In this document: one piece after another, positions 44,070-52,689 of the stretch | Numbering within the stretch: the first letter of the stretch is position 1 | How the letters are laid out: each line of letters begins with the position of its first letter | DNA from: Shimia thalassica | GTDB taxonomy: Bacteria > Pseudomonadota > Alphaproteobacteria > Rhodobacterales > Rhodobacteraceae | Assembly (NCBI RefSeq): GCF_001458215.1 | Contig: NZ_CYTW01000005.1 | Span: 184,049 to 248,048, forward strand | Direction of reading: 5' to 3' | Length of the DNA: 64,000 bases | Program-made: the position numbers and the translations under genes | The notes under the pieces: model-generated | Databases searched by the model: none | Told to the model about the DNA's origin: nothing | Seen by the model: only the letters and a program-made list of their open reading frames with translations

Positions 44070-44847
44070 ACGCTATCAGGATCAGGTGGTAATGATCACC
44101 GGCGCGGCCAGCGGCTTTGGCAAGATGGCCGCCGAACGCTTTGCCGCAGAAGGGGCCAAACTCGCCCTTTCGGACATTTCCGAAGAGGCCCTTGGCGCGG
44201 TCGCCGATGCCCTGCGTGCCAATGGCACAACGGTTGTCACAGATGTGATGGATGTCTCCGACGAGGCGCAGGTCATGGCGCATGGCGCCCACATCAAAGA
44301 GGCGCTGGGCGCGATCCATGTGGGTATCAACAACGCGGGTATCGGACACAACCTTGCGCCGACGCATATGCTCACCACGGAAGAGTTCGACCGAAACTAT
44401 GCGGTGAACACCCGTGGCGTCTTTCTGTGTATGAAGGTGCAACTGCCCTTTATGCTCGCCCAAGGCGGCGGCGCGATCCTGAATGTGTCGTCTGCGGCAG
44501 GTCTGACCGGCGCGTCGATGCTATCGGGATATGCGGCAGCGAAACATGCCGTTGTGGGGCTGACTCGTGCGGCGGCGGACGAATACGCCCGCAAGAAAAT
44601 CCGCGTAAATGCCTTGTGCCCCGCGTTTACGATCACCCCGATGGTCGAGGAAATGGCCGAACAGGTCAGCTCTCGCGGCGGGATCAGCAGGGAACAGGCG
44701 CTTGGGTCGATCACGTCACGGATTCCCATGGGTCGCGTTGCCCAGCCCGAAGAAATCGTTCAGGCGATGCTGTGGGCCTGCGCTCCCGAAAACAGCTTTA
44801 TGACAGGGCAGGCCATTGCGCTGGATGGCGGCCTGACCGCGATCTGA
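44062..44847 (+). CDS. Short-chain dehydrogenase/reductase
   Basis: A 261-residue classical SDR. The cofactor motif is TGAASGFG (14-21), with NNAG in VGINNAGIGH and the catalytic Tyr157 and Lys161 in YAAAK, preceded by the Ser in NVSSAAG. The terminal GQAIALDGGLTAI is typical. It overlaps the kinase gene by 8 bases, and a strong terminator follows. It is probably a 3-hydroxyacyl-CoA or related alcohol dehydrogenase in the same pathway. Confidence 0.94.
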   Translation: MDKRYQDQVVMITGAASGFGKMAAERFAAEGAKLALSDISEEALGAVADALRANGTTVVTDVMDVSDEAQVMAHGAHIKEALGAIHVGINNAGIGHNLAPTHMLTTEEFDRNYAVNTRGVFLCMKVQLPFMLAQGGGAILNVSSAAGLTGASMLSGYAAAKHAVVGLTRAAADEYARKKIRVNALCPAFTITPMVEEMAEQVSSRGGISREQALGSITSRIPMGRVAQPEEIVQAMLWACAPENSFMTGQAIALDGGLTAI

Positions 44848-44863
44848 GGTTTGTGGCAAAAGT

Positions 44864-44908
44864 AACCAAAGCCCGGCTTTGCCCTGCGCAAAGTCGGGCT
44901 TTGGTTTG
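44864..44908 (+). terminator. Terminator of the acyl-CoA/SDR cluster
   Basis: AACCAAAGCCCGGCTTTG pairs with CAAAGTCGGGCTTTGGTT around a CCCTGCG loop. It is a long stem with one mismatch, followed by TTGATG. Confidence 0.88.
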
Positions 44909-45049
44909 ATGTTAGGCAGGAACCTGCCAAGTTATTCGCATTCTGCAATTGGAATTCGAAAGGGTCTAGAGAATCTTTTCGCCGAGTGTCACGGTGTAGA
45001 TGTACGTTTGGTACAATTGATCAGCCACTTTTACTTCGGAGCTACTCAA

Positions 45050-45493
45050 ATGCGTTACGCCCTTATTGCCGCTCTTATCGCCGCGCCAGCCCTCTCGCTG
45101 GCAGGTCCCGCAGAAAAAACTGTCGAAGCCCGCCAGGGATATTTCAAATTGCTTGGTGCCAATATGGGCGTTCTTGCCGGCATGGCCCAAGGCAAAGTCG
45201 ACTATGACGCTGACGCGGCCCAAACCGCTGCTGACAATATGGTCGTGCTCAGCACTTATAAGCTCGCGCCTCTGTTTGCCCCCGGAACATCGTCAGATGA
45301 CGTCAAAGACACGCGTGCTTTGCCTGCGATCTGGAAAGACCTTCCCGGCGTAACCGCCAAAGCCAGCGATTTTGGCGCGGCCGCCCGTGCAATGCAGGAT
45401 GTTGCTGGTAAAGGAAAAGGCGAAATGGCCGGGGCACTGGGCGCTCTTGGTGGCTCGTGCAAAGGCTGCCACACAGCGTATCGCGCCGAATAA
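45050..45493 (+). CDS. Cytochrome c'
   Basis: A 147-residue periplasmic class II cytochrome. It has a signal peptide (residues 1-18, ending LSLAGP) and a four-helix bundle with the haem motif C137-K-G-C140-H141 at the extreme C-terminus, the layout of cytochromes c'. GGAG lies 8 bases before ATG 45050; the open frame upstream runs through intergenic DNA. Cytochromes c' bind NO and contribute to nitrosative stress tolerance. The cytochrome b561 gene 15 bases downstream is its probable redox partner, a common pairing. Confidence 0.95.
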   Translation: MRYALIAALIAAPALSLAGPAEKTVEARQGYFKLLGANMGVLAGMAQGKVDYDADAAQTAADNMVVLSTYKLAPLFAPGTSSDDVKDTRALPAIWKDLPGVTAKASDFGAAARAMQDVAGKGKGEMAGALGALGGSCKGCHTAYRAE

Positions 45494-45508
45494 GCCAAGG
45501 ACGCCGAC

Positions 45509-46108
45509 ATGACAAAGCAGATCCCCGAGGGCGTCTCGCAGGTGAAACTGTGGGACGTGGGCACACGACTGTTTCACTGGTCCTTGGTGATCTGCGTCTG
45601 CTCGGCGTGGTTTTTGGGCAAGTTTGGTCCAAATATCATGACCTTGCACTTCTATTTCGGATACGCCGTGATCGCCCTGCTGGTGTTTCGCATTGTCTGG
45701 GGGCTGTTTGGTCCGGCCCCCGCACGGTTTTCCCATTTCCTGTTCGGGCCTGCCGCCACGTTGCGCTATGCCAAGACCCTGAAAAATCCGACGCCGTCTT
45801 ATTGGCCGGGACACAATCCCATCGGGGCGCTGTCGGTGTTTGCGATGCTGGCAGCCCTGATTGTTCAGGTGTCTACGGGGCTGTTTGCCGATCCGGACGA
45901 CTATATCAATGTCGGACCGCTGGCGGATATGGTCAGCTCCGAGGCAAACCGGTCAGCAACCAAGCTGCATCACCAGATGGCACTGCTGATCGCGGTCTTT
46001 GTCGTGTTGCACGTGGCAGCGATTGCGTTTTACAAACGCTACAAAGGCGAAAACCTCGTGACACCGATGCTGACAGGATGGAAACTTGTGCGCAAAGACA
46101 AAGGCTGA
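45509..46108 (+). CDS. Cytochrome b561-family membrane protein
   Basis: A 199-residue four-helix membrane cytochrome b. Candidate haem b ligands are His in RLFHWSLVI, LHFYFGY, KLHHQMAL and VLHVAAIAF. It belongs to the bacterial b561/Ni-Fe hydrogenase b-subunit-like family and passes electrons between quinol and periplasmic c-type proteins. It is cotranscribed with the cytochrome c' gene. Confidence 0.93.
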   Translation: MTKQIPEGVSQVKLWDVGTRLFHWSLVICVCSAWFLGKFGPNIMTLHFYFGYAVIALLVFRIVWGLFGPAPARFSHFLFGPAATLRYAKTLKNPTPSYWPGHNPIGALSVFAMLAALIVQVSTGLFADPDDYINVGPLADMVSSEANRSATKLHHQMALLIAVFVVLHVAAIAFYKRYKGENLVTPMLTGWKLVRKDKG

Positions 46109-46159
46109 GCCTGCGATTGCGGGATTTCCAGCTCCGTTTCAACACGCTAGAGTTTCCGC

Positions 46160-46579
46160 ATGACCATGACACCTCTCGACGCCCGCCTCGATGAATCTCC
46201 CTATGCCTTGCAAAAACATCTCGGGTTCCACCTGACCCACTGGGGCGAGGATCACGCGCGGCTTGAACTGCCGATCGAACATTACCTGTCCAATCGTGCC
46301 GGCCTGCCGCATGGCGGGGTCTATGCGACGTTGCTGGACACGGTCATGGGCTATGCGGGGTGCTTTACGGGGGATCCCGATCACAAACGGCTGGCGCTGA
46401 CCCTCTCGCTGACCACGAACTTTCTCAGCCGTCCCAAGGGGGCTTTGCTCATCGCCGAGGGCCGTAAAGTCGGAGGAGGGGCCTCGACGTTCTTTGCCGA
46501 GGCCACAATCCTGGATGAAACCGGCGAAGTGATCGCGCGCGGCTCTGGTGCTTTCAAATACCGAAAGACAACACTTTAG
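46160..46579 (+). CDS. PaaI-family hotdog thioesterase
   Basis: A 139-residue hotdog-fold protein with the PaaI/YdiI-type motif GLPHGGVYATLLDTVMGYAG (catalytic Asp in LLDT). The C-terminal strands include TTNFLSRPKGALLIAEGRKVGGG. It probably hydrolyses acyl- or phenylacyl-CoA. The stop overlaps that of the convergent aminotransferase gene by four bases. The ribosome-binding site is indistinct. Confidence 0.92.
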   Translation: MTMTPLDARLDESPYALQKHLGFHLTHWGEDHARLELPIEHYLSNRAGLPHGGVYATLLDTVMGYAGCFTGDPDHKRLALTLSLTTNFLSRPKGALLIAEGRKVGGGASTFFAEATILDETGEVIARGSGAFKYRKTTL

Positions 46580-47988
46580 GCGGCTTCTGCGACCTCCAGC
46601 TGAGCCAGCTCGATCACGGCATTCAGGATATAGTCAATCGTCGCATCATCCATCAGATAGCTGAGGTTGAGGCGCACAAACCCCGGTTTGCTGGCGGTGT
46701 CACCTGACAGGATCTCATCACGGATCGCGTCGGAATGCGCGTCGTCAATGCCCATCAGGTGGTGCACATAGGGCCCCGCACAGGAACAGCCGCCCCGCGC
46801 CTGAATGCCAAACCGATCCGATAAAGCGCGCGTAAACACACGGTAATCCATGCGCGCGCCTTCTGCGTCTCTGGGCACAAATGACAAAAACGGCAGGCGG
46901 TCTTCCTTGTCAGATGCCAGAATTTCGATGCCGGGAACGGTTCCCCAGACCGCAAAGGCCTTCCTCGCGTTCCCGGCATTCCGGGCAGAGATATACTCTT
47001 GCCCAAGGACGTCCTTCACAACCAGTGCAAGCGCAGCCCGGATGTCGCCGATCACATTCGGCGTCCCTCCTTCTTCGCGTTGTTCCAGACGTTTTACGTA
47101 ATCGTGACGATGCGCATTCACAAAGGCCACCGTACCGCCACCGGGGCGGCTGGGCTTCTGGGTGCGGGCGGCATCGCGGCGCATGATCAGAACACCGCTT
47201 GCCCCTGGACCGCCAATGAACTTGTGGGGAGACAAGACAACGGCGTCGATGGCAGATCCATCGGGCTGGGTCATGCCAACCGGAAGATATGGCCCACCAC
47301 CGGCATAATCCCAGACCATCGCGGCCCCGCGCGCTTTCACGATCTTGGTCACACTGGGCACATCAGTGCAAATGCCGGTCACGTTCGAGGCGGCGGAAAA
47401 GGCGGCAATGGTCAGACCCTGGGCCGTACACCGCACCAATTCACGGTCCAGCAGTTCAAGATCAGGTCCGCCGCCATCTGCCGCTTCGGCAATCTCGATG
47501 ACCTCGGCGCCGCTTTCGCGCCACGGCAGAATATTCGAGTGGTGCTCGTAAGGGCCGGTGATCACAAAGGCGGGACGCCCCGCAGCAACCGAATCTTTCA
47601 CGCCCAGCACATGCACCAGCTGGTTCAGCCCCGATGTTGCGCCCGATCCCGAGAAAATCACGGCGTGTTCCTCGACCGTGCCCCCACATTTCTCGGCGAT
47701 AACCTGACGGGCCTCTTCGCGCAAGGTGGACATCGCCGCCCCGCAAAAGGAATCCGACGTGTGCGTGTTGGCATAATAGGGCAGAACGTCGGTCATGATG
47801 AACTCTTCGACCTGACGCAGTGGGCGACCAGACGCAATATAGTCTGCATAAACAAGAGGTTTGCGCCCGAAAGGTGTCTCGATGGTCATGTCTTTGCCGA
47901 TCTGTCCCGCGCTCAGGGCCGCAGCAGGGTCGGGCAGGGCGCGCAGGTGTGCTTCGAAAGAGGCGATGCTTTGATGTTGTAAAGACAT
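46576..47988 (-). CDS. Class V aminotransferase-fold PLP enzyme (cysteine-desulfurase-like)
   Basis: A 470-residue fold-type I PLP enzyme. The PLP lysine is in LSPHKFIGGPGASG, SGSGATSGLNQL gives the phosphate-binding segment, and GPYEHHSNILPWRE carries the conserved His pair. A C-terminal RGGCSCAGPYVHHLMGI holds two cysteines where cysteine desulfurases keep their catalytic one. It is larger than NifS/IscS (about 400) and not part of an isc or suf cluster. The divergent Lrp regulator with two palindromes between them suggests amino-acid-dependent control. The substrate could be cysteine or another amino acid. Confidence 0.88.
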   Translation of the reverse strand: MSLQHQSIASFEAHLRALPDPAAALSAGQIGKDMTIETPFGRKPLVYADYIASGRPLRQVEEFIMTDVLPYYANTHTSDSFCGAAMSTLREEARQVIAEKCGGTVEEHAVIFSGSGATSGLNQLVHVLGVKDSVAAGRPAFVITGPYEHHSNILPWRESGAEVIEIAEAADGGGPDLELLDRELVRCTAQGLTIAAFSAASNVTGICTDVPSVTKIVKARGAAMVWDYAGGGPYLPVGMTQPDGSAIDAVVLSPHKFIGGPGASGVLIMRRDAARTQKPSRPGGGTVAFVNAHRHDYVKRLEQREEGGTPNVIGDIRAALALVVKDVLGQEYISARNAGNARKAFAVWGTVPGIEILASDKEDRLPFLSFVPRDAEGARMDYRVFTRALSDRFGIQARGGCSCAGPYVHHLMGIDDAHSDAIRDEILSGDTASKPGFVRLNLSYLMDDATIDYILNAVIELAQLEVAEAA

Positions 47989-48021
47989 TGGCTGAGGTCC
48001 GCGTGAGTGATGAGGTGTCCG

Positions 48022-48037
48022 TGAGTGGTGTCACTCA
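48022..48037. promoter_or_regulatory. Palindrome near the aminotransferase start
   Basis: TGAGTG-GTGT-CACTCA is a perfect 6+4+6 inverted repeat 33 bases upstream of the PLP enzyme start. The half-site GTGAGTGRTG is also repeated directly at 48003-48012 and 48021-48030. It may be a second regulator site. Confidence 0.45.
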
Positions 48038-48084
48038 AATATAAGTTGGCAATTCTGGATAAACTTCGTTGAAAATCTTTGGAA

Positions 48085-48103
48085 TGTCACAAAATTTGTG
48101 TCA
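48085..48103. promoter_or_regulatory. Lrp/AsnC operator
   Basis: TGTCACAAAATTTGTGTCA is a 19-base inverted repeat with one mismatched pair and an A centre. It lies 11 bases before the Lrp start codon and in the shared region with the divergent PLP enzyme gene, as expected for an autoregulated Lrp-family protein. Confidence 0.7.
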
Positions 48104-48114
48104 TTTGATAGAGT

Positions 48115-48582
48115 ATGAAAGAAAAATTGGATCAAATTGACCGTCGCATTCTGGATGTCAGCCAGAAAGACGGATCTTTGTCTCAACGCGAATTGGCAGA
48201 CCGCGTGGGGTTGTCTCAAAATGCACTGTGGCGCCGTTTGCAGGCCTTGGAAAAGGGGGGATTCTTTTTGGGGACCCGCCGCAAGGTGGATGCGGCCAAG
48301 ATCGGGCTGGACCTGACGGTGTTTGTCATGGTGCGAACCAGAAGCCATTCCGACGAATGGATCGAAGCCTTCCGCACCCATGTCAGCCGCATTCCCGAAG
48401 TCGCGGAAATGCACCGGATCGGGGGCGACTGGGACTATATGCTCAAGGTCGTGACCCGCGGCATGGGCGGCTATGACAGTGTTTACAAACGTCTGACGAC
48501 AGGGATCGAGCTGGAAACCGTCACCGGTTACTTCTCTATGGAAACCATGCTGGAAGACCGCCCTCTCGACGTATTTGGATAA
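48115..48582 (+). CDS. Lrp/AsnC-family transcriptional regulator
   Basis: A 155-residue protein with an N-terminal winged helix-turn-helix (LDQIDRRILDVSQKDGSLSQRELADRVGLSQNALWRRLQALEKGG) and a C-terminal RAM/ligand-binding domain (VFVMVRTRSHSDEWIEAF, GGDWDYMLKVVTRGM). Such proteins sense amino acids. It is divergent from the class V PLP enzyme and very probably controls it. Confidence 0.94.
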   Translation: MKEKLDQIDRRILDVSQKDGSLSQRELADRVGLSQNALWRRLQALEKGGFFLGTRRKVDAAKIGLDLTVFVMVRTRSHSDEWIEAFRTHVSRIPEVAEMHRIGGDWDYMLKVVTRGMGGYDSVYKRLTTGIELETVTGYFSMETMLEDRPLDVFG

Positions 48583-48714
48583 TCTCGCCTGATTTTTTCT
48601 GCGTGGTCCGGCCTTGGGAAAGGGCTGGGGACAGCCGATCTGTCATAAAAAGTTCACGCCTTCGGGGGCAAGAAGATGTTGCGACTCACCTAATATTTCA
48701 ATAATTCATGATAT

Positions 48715-49047
48715 ATGGATAAGTTATCAGCCCTCTCCGCCTTTGGCGCCCTGTCACAGGAAACCCGACTGGATGTTTTCCGGTTGCTCATTCGTGCGGG
48801 CGAGGCCGGCATGTTGGCCGGCGAAATCGCCGAAGCTCTGGACGTGCGTCAAAATACGATGTCGGCAAACCTCTCGGTTTTGCTGTCGGCGGGGTTGGTC
48901 AAGAACACGCGCGAAGGGCGTGCCATACGGTACTTTGCGGATACGGACGGGTTGCGGGGGCTTTTGGGGTTCCTGCTGCAAGACTGCTGCGGCGGACGGC
49001 CGGACCTGTGCGGACCCCTGATTGAAGACATTGCCTGCAAATGCTGA
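48715..49047 (+). CDS. arsR: ArsR-family arsenic-responsive repressor
   Basis: A 110-residue winged-helix repressor with a helix-turn-helix at about 35-70 (LAGEIAEALDVRQNTMSANLSVLLSAGLV). Cysteines cluster at the C-terminal end (Cys91, Cys92, Cys99, Cys108, Cys110) rather than in the helix-turn-helix, a placement seen in several proteobacterial ArsR lineages and suited to As(III) binding. It heads a six-gene operon. The 40 bases before its ATG are AT-rich and probably hold promoter and operator. Confidence 0.93.
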   Translation: MDKLSALSAFGALSQETRLDVFRLLIRAGEAGMLAGEIAEALDVRQNTMSANLSVLLSAGLVKNTREGRAIRYFADTDGLRGLLGFLLQDCCGGRPDLCGPLIEDIACKC

Positions 49048-49059
49048 AAGGACGGGCCA

Positions 49060-49575
49060 ATGACCGACAAGACTTATAACGTACTGTTTCTGTGCACCGG
49101 AAACTCTGCACGCTCTCTCATGGCCGAGGCCATCACACGGCGTGAGGGCATGGGAAAGTTCAACGCCTTTTCTGCCGGATCCCGTCCACGGGGGGAGCCA
49201 CATCCCTTTACGCTCGAACTGCTTGAGGGCATCAATCACGACACCTCCTTTGCGCGTTCCAAAAGCTGGGACGAGTTCGAGGCGGCGGATGCGCCCAAGA
49301 TGGATTTTGTCTTTACCGTTTGCGATCAGGCCTCTCGGGAAGAATGCCCCGTCTGGCCCGGACAGCCGATGACCGCCCACTGGGGGGTACCGGACCCGAC
49401 TATCGCCGAGGGCACAGAAGCCGAAAAGCGTCTTGCCTTTGCGGATGCCTACCGGATGTTGCGCAACCGGATTTCTATCTTCACACACCTGCCGCTTGAC
49501 GCATTGGACCAGTTCTCGTTGCAACAGAAACTGGATGACATCGGCAAAAACACAACTTTGGCAGACGAGGGCTGA
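49060..49575 (+). CDS. arsC: Arsenate reductase, low-molecular-weight phosphatase type
   Basis: A 171-residue LMW-PTP-fold enzyme. The P-loop is C12-T-G-N-S-A-R18-S, and additional cysteines are Cys88 and Cys95 (VCDQASREECP), spaced as in thioredoxin-coupled ArsC (Cys10/82/89). The Asp of the general acid lies in WGVPDP. It reduces arsenate to arsenite for export by the Acr3 encoded next, whose start follows the stop directly. The extra 30-40 C-terminal residues over B. subtilis ArsC are common in proteobacterial forms. Confidence 0.94.
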   Translation: MTDKTYNVLFLCTGNSARSLMAEAITRREGMGKFNAFSAGSRPRGEPHPFTLELLEGINHDTSFARSKSWDEFEAADAPKMDFVFTVCDQASREECPVWPGQPMTAHWGVPDPTIAEGTEAEKRLAFADAYRMLRNRISIFTHLPLDALDQFSLQQKLDDIGKNTTLADEG

Positions 49576-50628
49576 ATGACCGATCACGCAGCACAGGTCG
49601 AGGCAGGACTCGGCACTTTTGAACGTCTTTTGTCCCTTTGGGTGGCATTGGCGATTGGCGCGGGCATCCTGTTGGGAAGCCTGATGCCCGGTGTTTTTGG
49701 CTGGTTGTCCAGCCTCGAGGTGGCGTCGGTAAACCTGCCTGTGGCCGTGCTTATCTGGGCCATGGTCTATCCCATGATGGTTGGCGTCGATTTCGGGTCA
49801 CTGTCGCAGGTCGGGCGCAAGCCCAAGGGGCTGGTCATCACGCTTGTTGTGAACTGGCTGATCAAACCCTTCACGATGGCCGCGCTGGGCGTCCTGTTTT
49901 TCGAGGTGATTTTCGCGCCATGGATCGCGCCCGAAGATGCCACGCAATACCTTGCAGGCGTTATCCTGCTGGGGGCCGCGCCCTGCACGGCGATGGTGTT
50001 TGTCTGGTCGAACCTTGTGCGCGGGGATGCCAACTATACCCTCGTGCAGGTCAGCGTAAATGACATCATCATGATCTTCGCCTTCGCGCCAATCGTGGCG
50101 GTGTTGCTGGGGGTCACAGACATTGTCGTGCCTTGGGAAACCCTGATCCTGTCCGTGTTGCTCTATATCGCACTGCCGCTGGCGGCCGGTATTCTCACAC
50201 GGCGCAGGCTGGTCGCCAAAGGCGGCGAGGACGCGGTAGATGCCTTCAAAGACAAGGTGCGTCCGGCCTCTGTTGGCGGGCTGTTGTTGACGGTTGTTCT
50301 GTTGTTTGGTTTTCAGGCACAGGTGATCCTCGATAAACCGCTGGTGATCGTGCTGATCGCAATCCCCCTGATGATCCAGTCTTATGGCATCTTCTTCATT
50401 GCCTACGGTGCCGCGCGCGCATGGAATGTGCCGTTTAACGTGGCCGCGCCCTGTGCGCTGATCGGAACATCGAACTTCTTTGAACTGGCTGTTGCCGTCG
50501 CGATCTCTTTATTCGGGCTTGGGTCCGGCGCGGCATTGGCCACCGTTGTTGGCGTCCTGGTCGAAGTGCCCGTGATGCTGTCTCTTGTTGCTTTTTCCAA
50601 CCGCACACGCGGCTGGTTCTCTTCCTGA
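49576..50628 (+). CDS. acr3: Arsenite efflux permease Acr3
   Basis: A 350-residue, ten-helix membrane transporter of the BART superfamily. The essential cysteine lies in [21 protein letters not shown], with the following [16 protein letters not shown] and a C-terminal [18 protein letters not shown], both family hallmarks. It extrudes arsenite. The start codon directly follows the arsC stop, so translation is coupled. Confidence 0.96.
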   Translation: MTDHAAQVEAGLGTFERLLSLWVALAIGAGILLGSLMPGVFGWLSSLEVASVNLPVAVLIWAMVYPMMVGVDFGSLSQVGRKPKGLVITLVVNWLIKPFTMAALGVLFFEVIFAPWIAPEDATQYLAGVILLGAAPCTAMVFVWSNLVRGDANYTLVQVSVNDIIMIFAFAPIVAVLLGVTDIVVPWETLILSVLLYIALPLAAGILTRRRLVAKGGEDAVDAFKDKVRPASVGGLLLTVVLLFGFQAQVILDKPLVIVLIAIPLMIQSYGIFFIAYGAARAWNVPFNVAAPCALIGTSNFFELAVAVAISLFGLGSGAALATVVGVLVEVPVMLSLVAFSNRTRGWFSS

Positions 50629-50640
50629 AGGAATACAATC

Positions 50641-51651
50641 ATGACCAAAATCGCAATCAACGGCCTTGGCCGTATGGGCAAATTGGTGATCCGCAGCTTT
50701 TTTGATCTGGGCCTGGATGCCGAGATCGTCTTGCTGAACGATGGCGAAGGAGATGCGGAAATCCACGCGCATCTGCTCGAGTTTGATACGGTGCATGGCC
50801 GCTGGCGGGCTGATTTCGCCTTTGACGACGACAGCATCACTATTGATGGCCACAAAATGCGGTTTACCTCGACCCGTGACCTGAAGGATCTGCCCCTCGA
50901 GGAACTGGGCGTTGATCTGGTGGTCGATTGCACCGGCGCCTTCAAAACCAACGCCAAGCTGCAGCCCTATTTCGATGCTGGCGTGAAAAAGATCGTGGTT
51001 TCCGCCCCGGTCAAAGAAGACGATGTGGCCAACATCGTCTATGGCGTGAACCACGACATTTATGATGCTGACACCCACAAGGTTGTCACGGCGGCGTCCT
51101 GCACAACCAATTGCCTCGCACCAATCGTGCAGGTCATCCGCGAACACCTTGGCATCGAACAGGCGTCGTTCACCACCATTCATGACGTTACCAACACCCA
51201 GACCATCGTGGATCGCGTGCACAAAGACCCGCGACGCGCGCGCTCGGCGCTGAATTCGCTGATCCCGACCACGACCGGCTCGGCCAAGGCGATCATCCAG
51301 ATTTTCCCGGACCTTGATGGCAAGATCGACGGCCACGCCGTGCGTGTGCCTTTGCTCAACGCCTCGCTCACTGACATCGTGTTTAATGTCAGCCGCGAAA
51401 CCACGGCGCAAGAAGTGAACAAACTTCTCGAACAGGCCTCGTTGAACGACCTCGAAGGCATTCTCGGATATGAGACCCGCCCGCTGGTCAGCTGTGACTA
51501 CACAAACGATGACCGCTCAACCATCGTGGACGCCATGTCGACCCGTGTCATCGGTGGCACCCATGTGAAAATCTACGCGTGGTATGACAACGAATGGGGC
51601 TACGCTTGGCGATTGGCGGATGTGACGCGTATGGTGGTGGCCTCTCTCTAA
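50641..51651 (+). CDS. ArsJ-associated glyceraldehyde-3-phosphate dehydrogenase
   Basis: A 336-residue GAPDH with catalytic Cys154 and Cys158 (SCTTNC) and His181 (TTIHDVTNTQ). Unlike glycolytic GAPDH it starts IAINGLGRMGKLVIRSFFD and carries GRWRADFAFDDD, as in enzymes from ars operons. With arsenate as substrate it makes 1-arseno-3-phosphoglycerate, which ArsJ exports. It lies 12 bases after acr3, but here it is separated from arsJ by a DUF1036 gene. Confidence 0.95.
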   Translation: MTKIAINGLGRMGKLVIRSFFDLGLDAEIVLLNDGEGDAEIHAHLLEFDTVHGRWRADFAFDDDSITIDGHKMRFTSTRDLKDLPLEELGVDLVVDCTGAFKTNAKLQPYFDAGVKKIVVSAPVKEDDVANIVYGVNHDIYDADTHKVVTAASCTTNCLAPIVQVIREHLGIEQASFTTIHDVTNTQTIVDRVHKDPRRARSALNSLIPTTTGSAKAIIQIFPDLDGKIDGHAVRVPLLNASLTDIVFNVSRETTAQEVNKLLEQASLNDLEGILGYETRPLVSCDYTNDDRSTIVDAMSTRVIGGTHVKIYAWYDNEWGYAWRLADVTRMVVASL

Positions 51652-51678
51652 GTCCACGACCCGAAAAGGAGACTCGCC

Positions 51679-52683
51679 ATGCGCCGCCCTTTCTTGACCA
51701 CGGTCTTTGTGCTTGTGTCCTCTGCGGCGCAGGCCGAACTCCTCGTCTGTAACGACACCGACGCCAAGGCAAGCGTCGCGATCGGCTATAATGACGGCGG
51801 CGTCTGGACATCCGAAGGGTGGTGGAATGTGGCGCCCGAGTCCTGCTCGGTCGTGCAGGGCGGCGATCTTTCGAAACGCTATTACTATTATCGGGTCACG
51901 TCACAGTCTTATGCGTGGCCCGGTGAAAAGTACTTTTTCTGCACCGATCAGGACGCCTTTACCATTGCCGGTGACACAGACTGTGGCGTGCGCGGATTTG
52001 ACAGGTCAGAGTTTCGCCAGATCGAAGTCGGCACCGCAACCAGCTTTACCGTGCATCTGACGGCACCGGATGACGGGGCAGGCACCTCTGCACCGCAAGG
52101 CCAGACCACCATTGATCCTCCCGGCACCCACGGCGAGCCTTATTCGGTTCAGGGCATTCTCAGCCATTGCGAAGTGTTCGACGCCTCCATGGCCTGCGAA
52201 ATCCATGCAGATGGCTATCGCTATGTCGCGTATTCCACCGCCCCGACGCCGCAATCGCTTTTGGAAGACCTGATGGCCGCAGGGGAAAACCGCCCCATTG
52301 GCGTCTCCGGCGATATGATTAGCTATGAAGGCAACGTCGCCGAGATCACCATCCGCGATTATACCTTCGCGGGTGAGGACCCCTATTCGGCCCATCGCGC
52401 CGCGATGCAGGGCCTGTGGCGCTCGCTGGATGACCCGAATTACGAAGTGTTGATCTTCGGGGGCATCTTCGAAGAGTTGTACCAGCAAATTCCGACCGAC
52501 ACCTCGACGATGTTTTTTACGCAAAACTGTGAAGGCTCTCCCGGAACGGGCCCCGCGATCCTCCTGAAATCTTACGACCGCGCCGACGAGGACAGATGCA
52601 TGTTTGTCCTTGGCGTTGGCAACACTCTTGAACTCGCACCAGCAGGCGTCATGAACGACCTGCGGTTTTACAAAGTGAACTAA
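51679..52683 (+). CDS. Secreted DUF1036-domain protein inside the ars operon
   Basis: A 334-residue exported protein with a signal peptide (residues 1-19, ending SSAAQA). Residues 20-115 are a DUF1036 domain: LLVCNDTDAKASVAIGY, SEGWWNVAPESC, RYYYYRV. After a Pro/Gly/Thr linker (about 130-150), the C-terminal 180 residues contain four cysteines and read EVLIFGGIFEELYQQIP and MFFTQNCEGS; I do not recognise this domain. AAGGAG precedes the ATG. Spacing is 27 bases after gapdh and 6 before arsJ, so it is cotranscribed. An arsenic-related role in the periplasm is possible but undocumented to my knowledge. Confidence 0.85.
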   Translation: MRRPFLTTVFVLVSSAAQAELLVCNDTDAKASVAIGYNDGGVWTSEGWWNVAPESCSVVQGGDLSKRYYYYRVTSQSYAWPGEKYFFCTDQDAFTIAGDTDCGVRGFDRSEFRQIEVGTATSFTVHLTAPDDGAGTSAPQGQTTIDPPGTHGEPYSVQGILSHCEVFDASMACEIHADGYRYVAYSTAPTPQSLLEDLMAAGENRPIGVSGDMISYEGNVAEITIRDYTFAGEDPYSAHRAAMQGLWRSLDDPNYEVLIFGGIFEELYQQIPTDTSTMFFTQNCEGSPGTGPAILLKSYDRADEDRCMFVLGVGNTLELAPAGVMNDLRFYKVN

Positions 52684-52689
52684 AGACCG

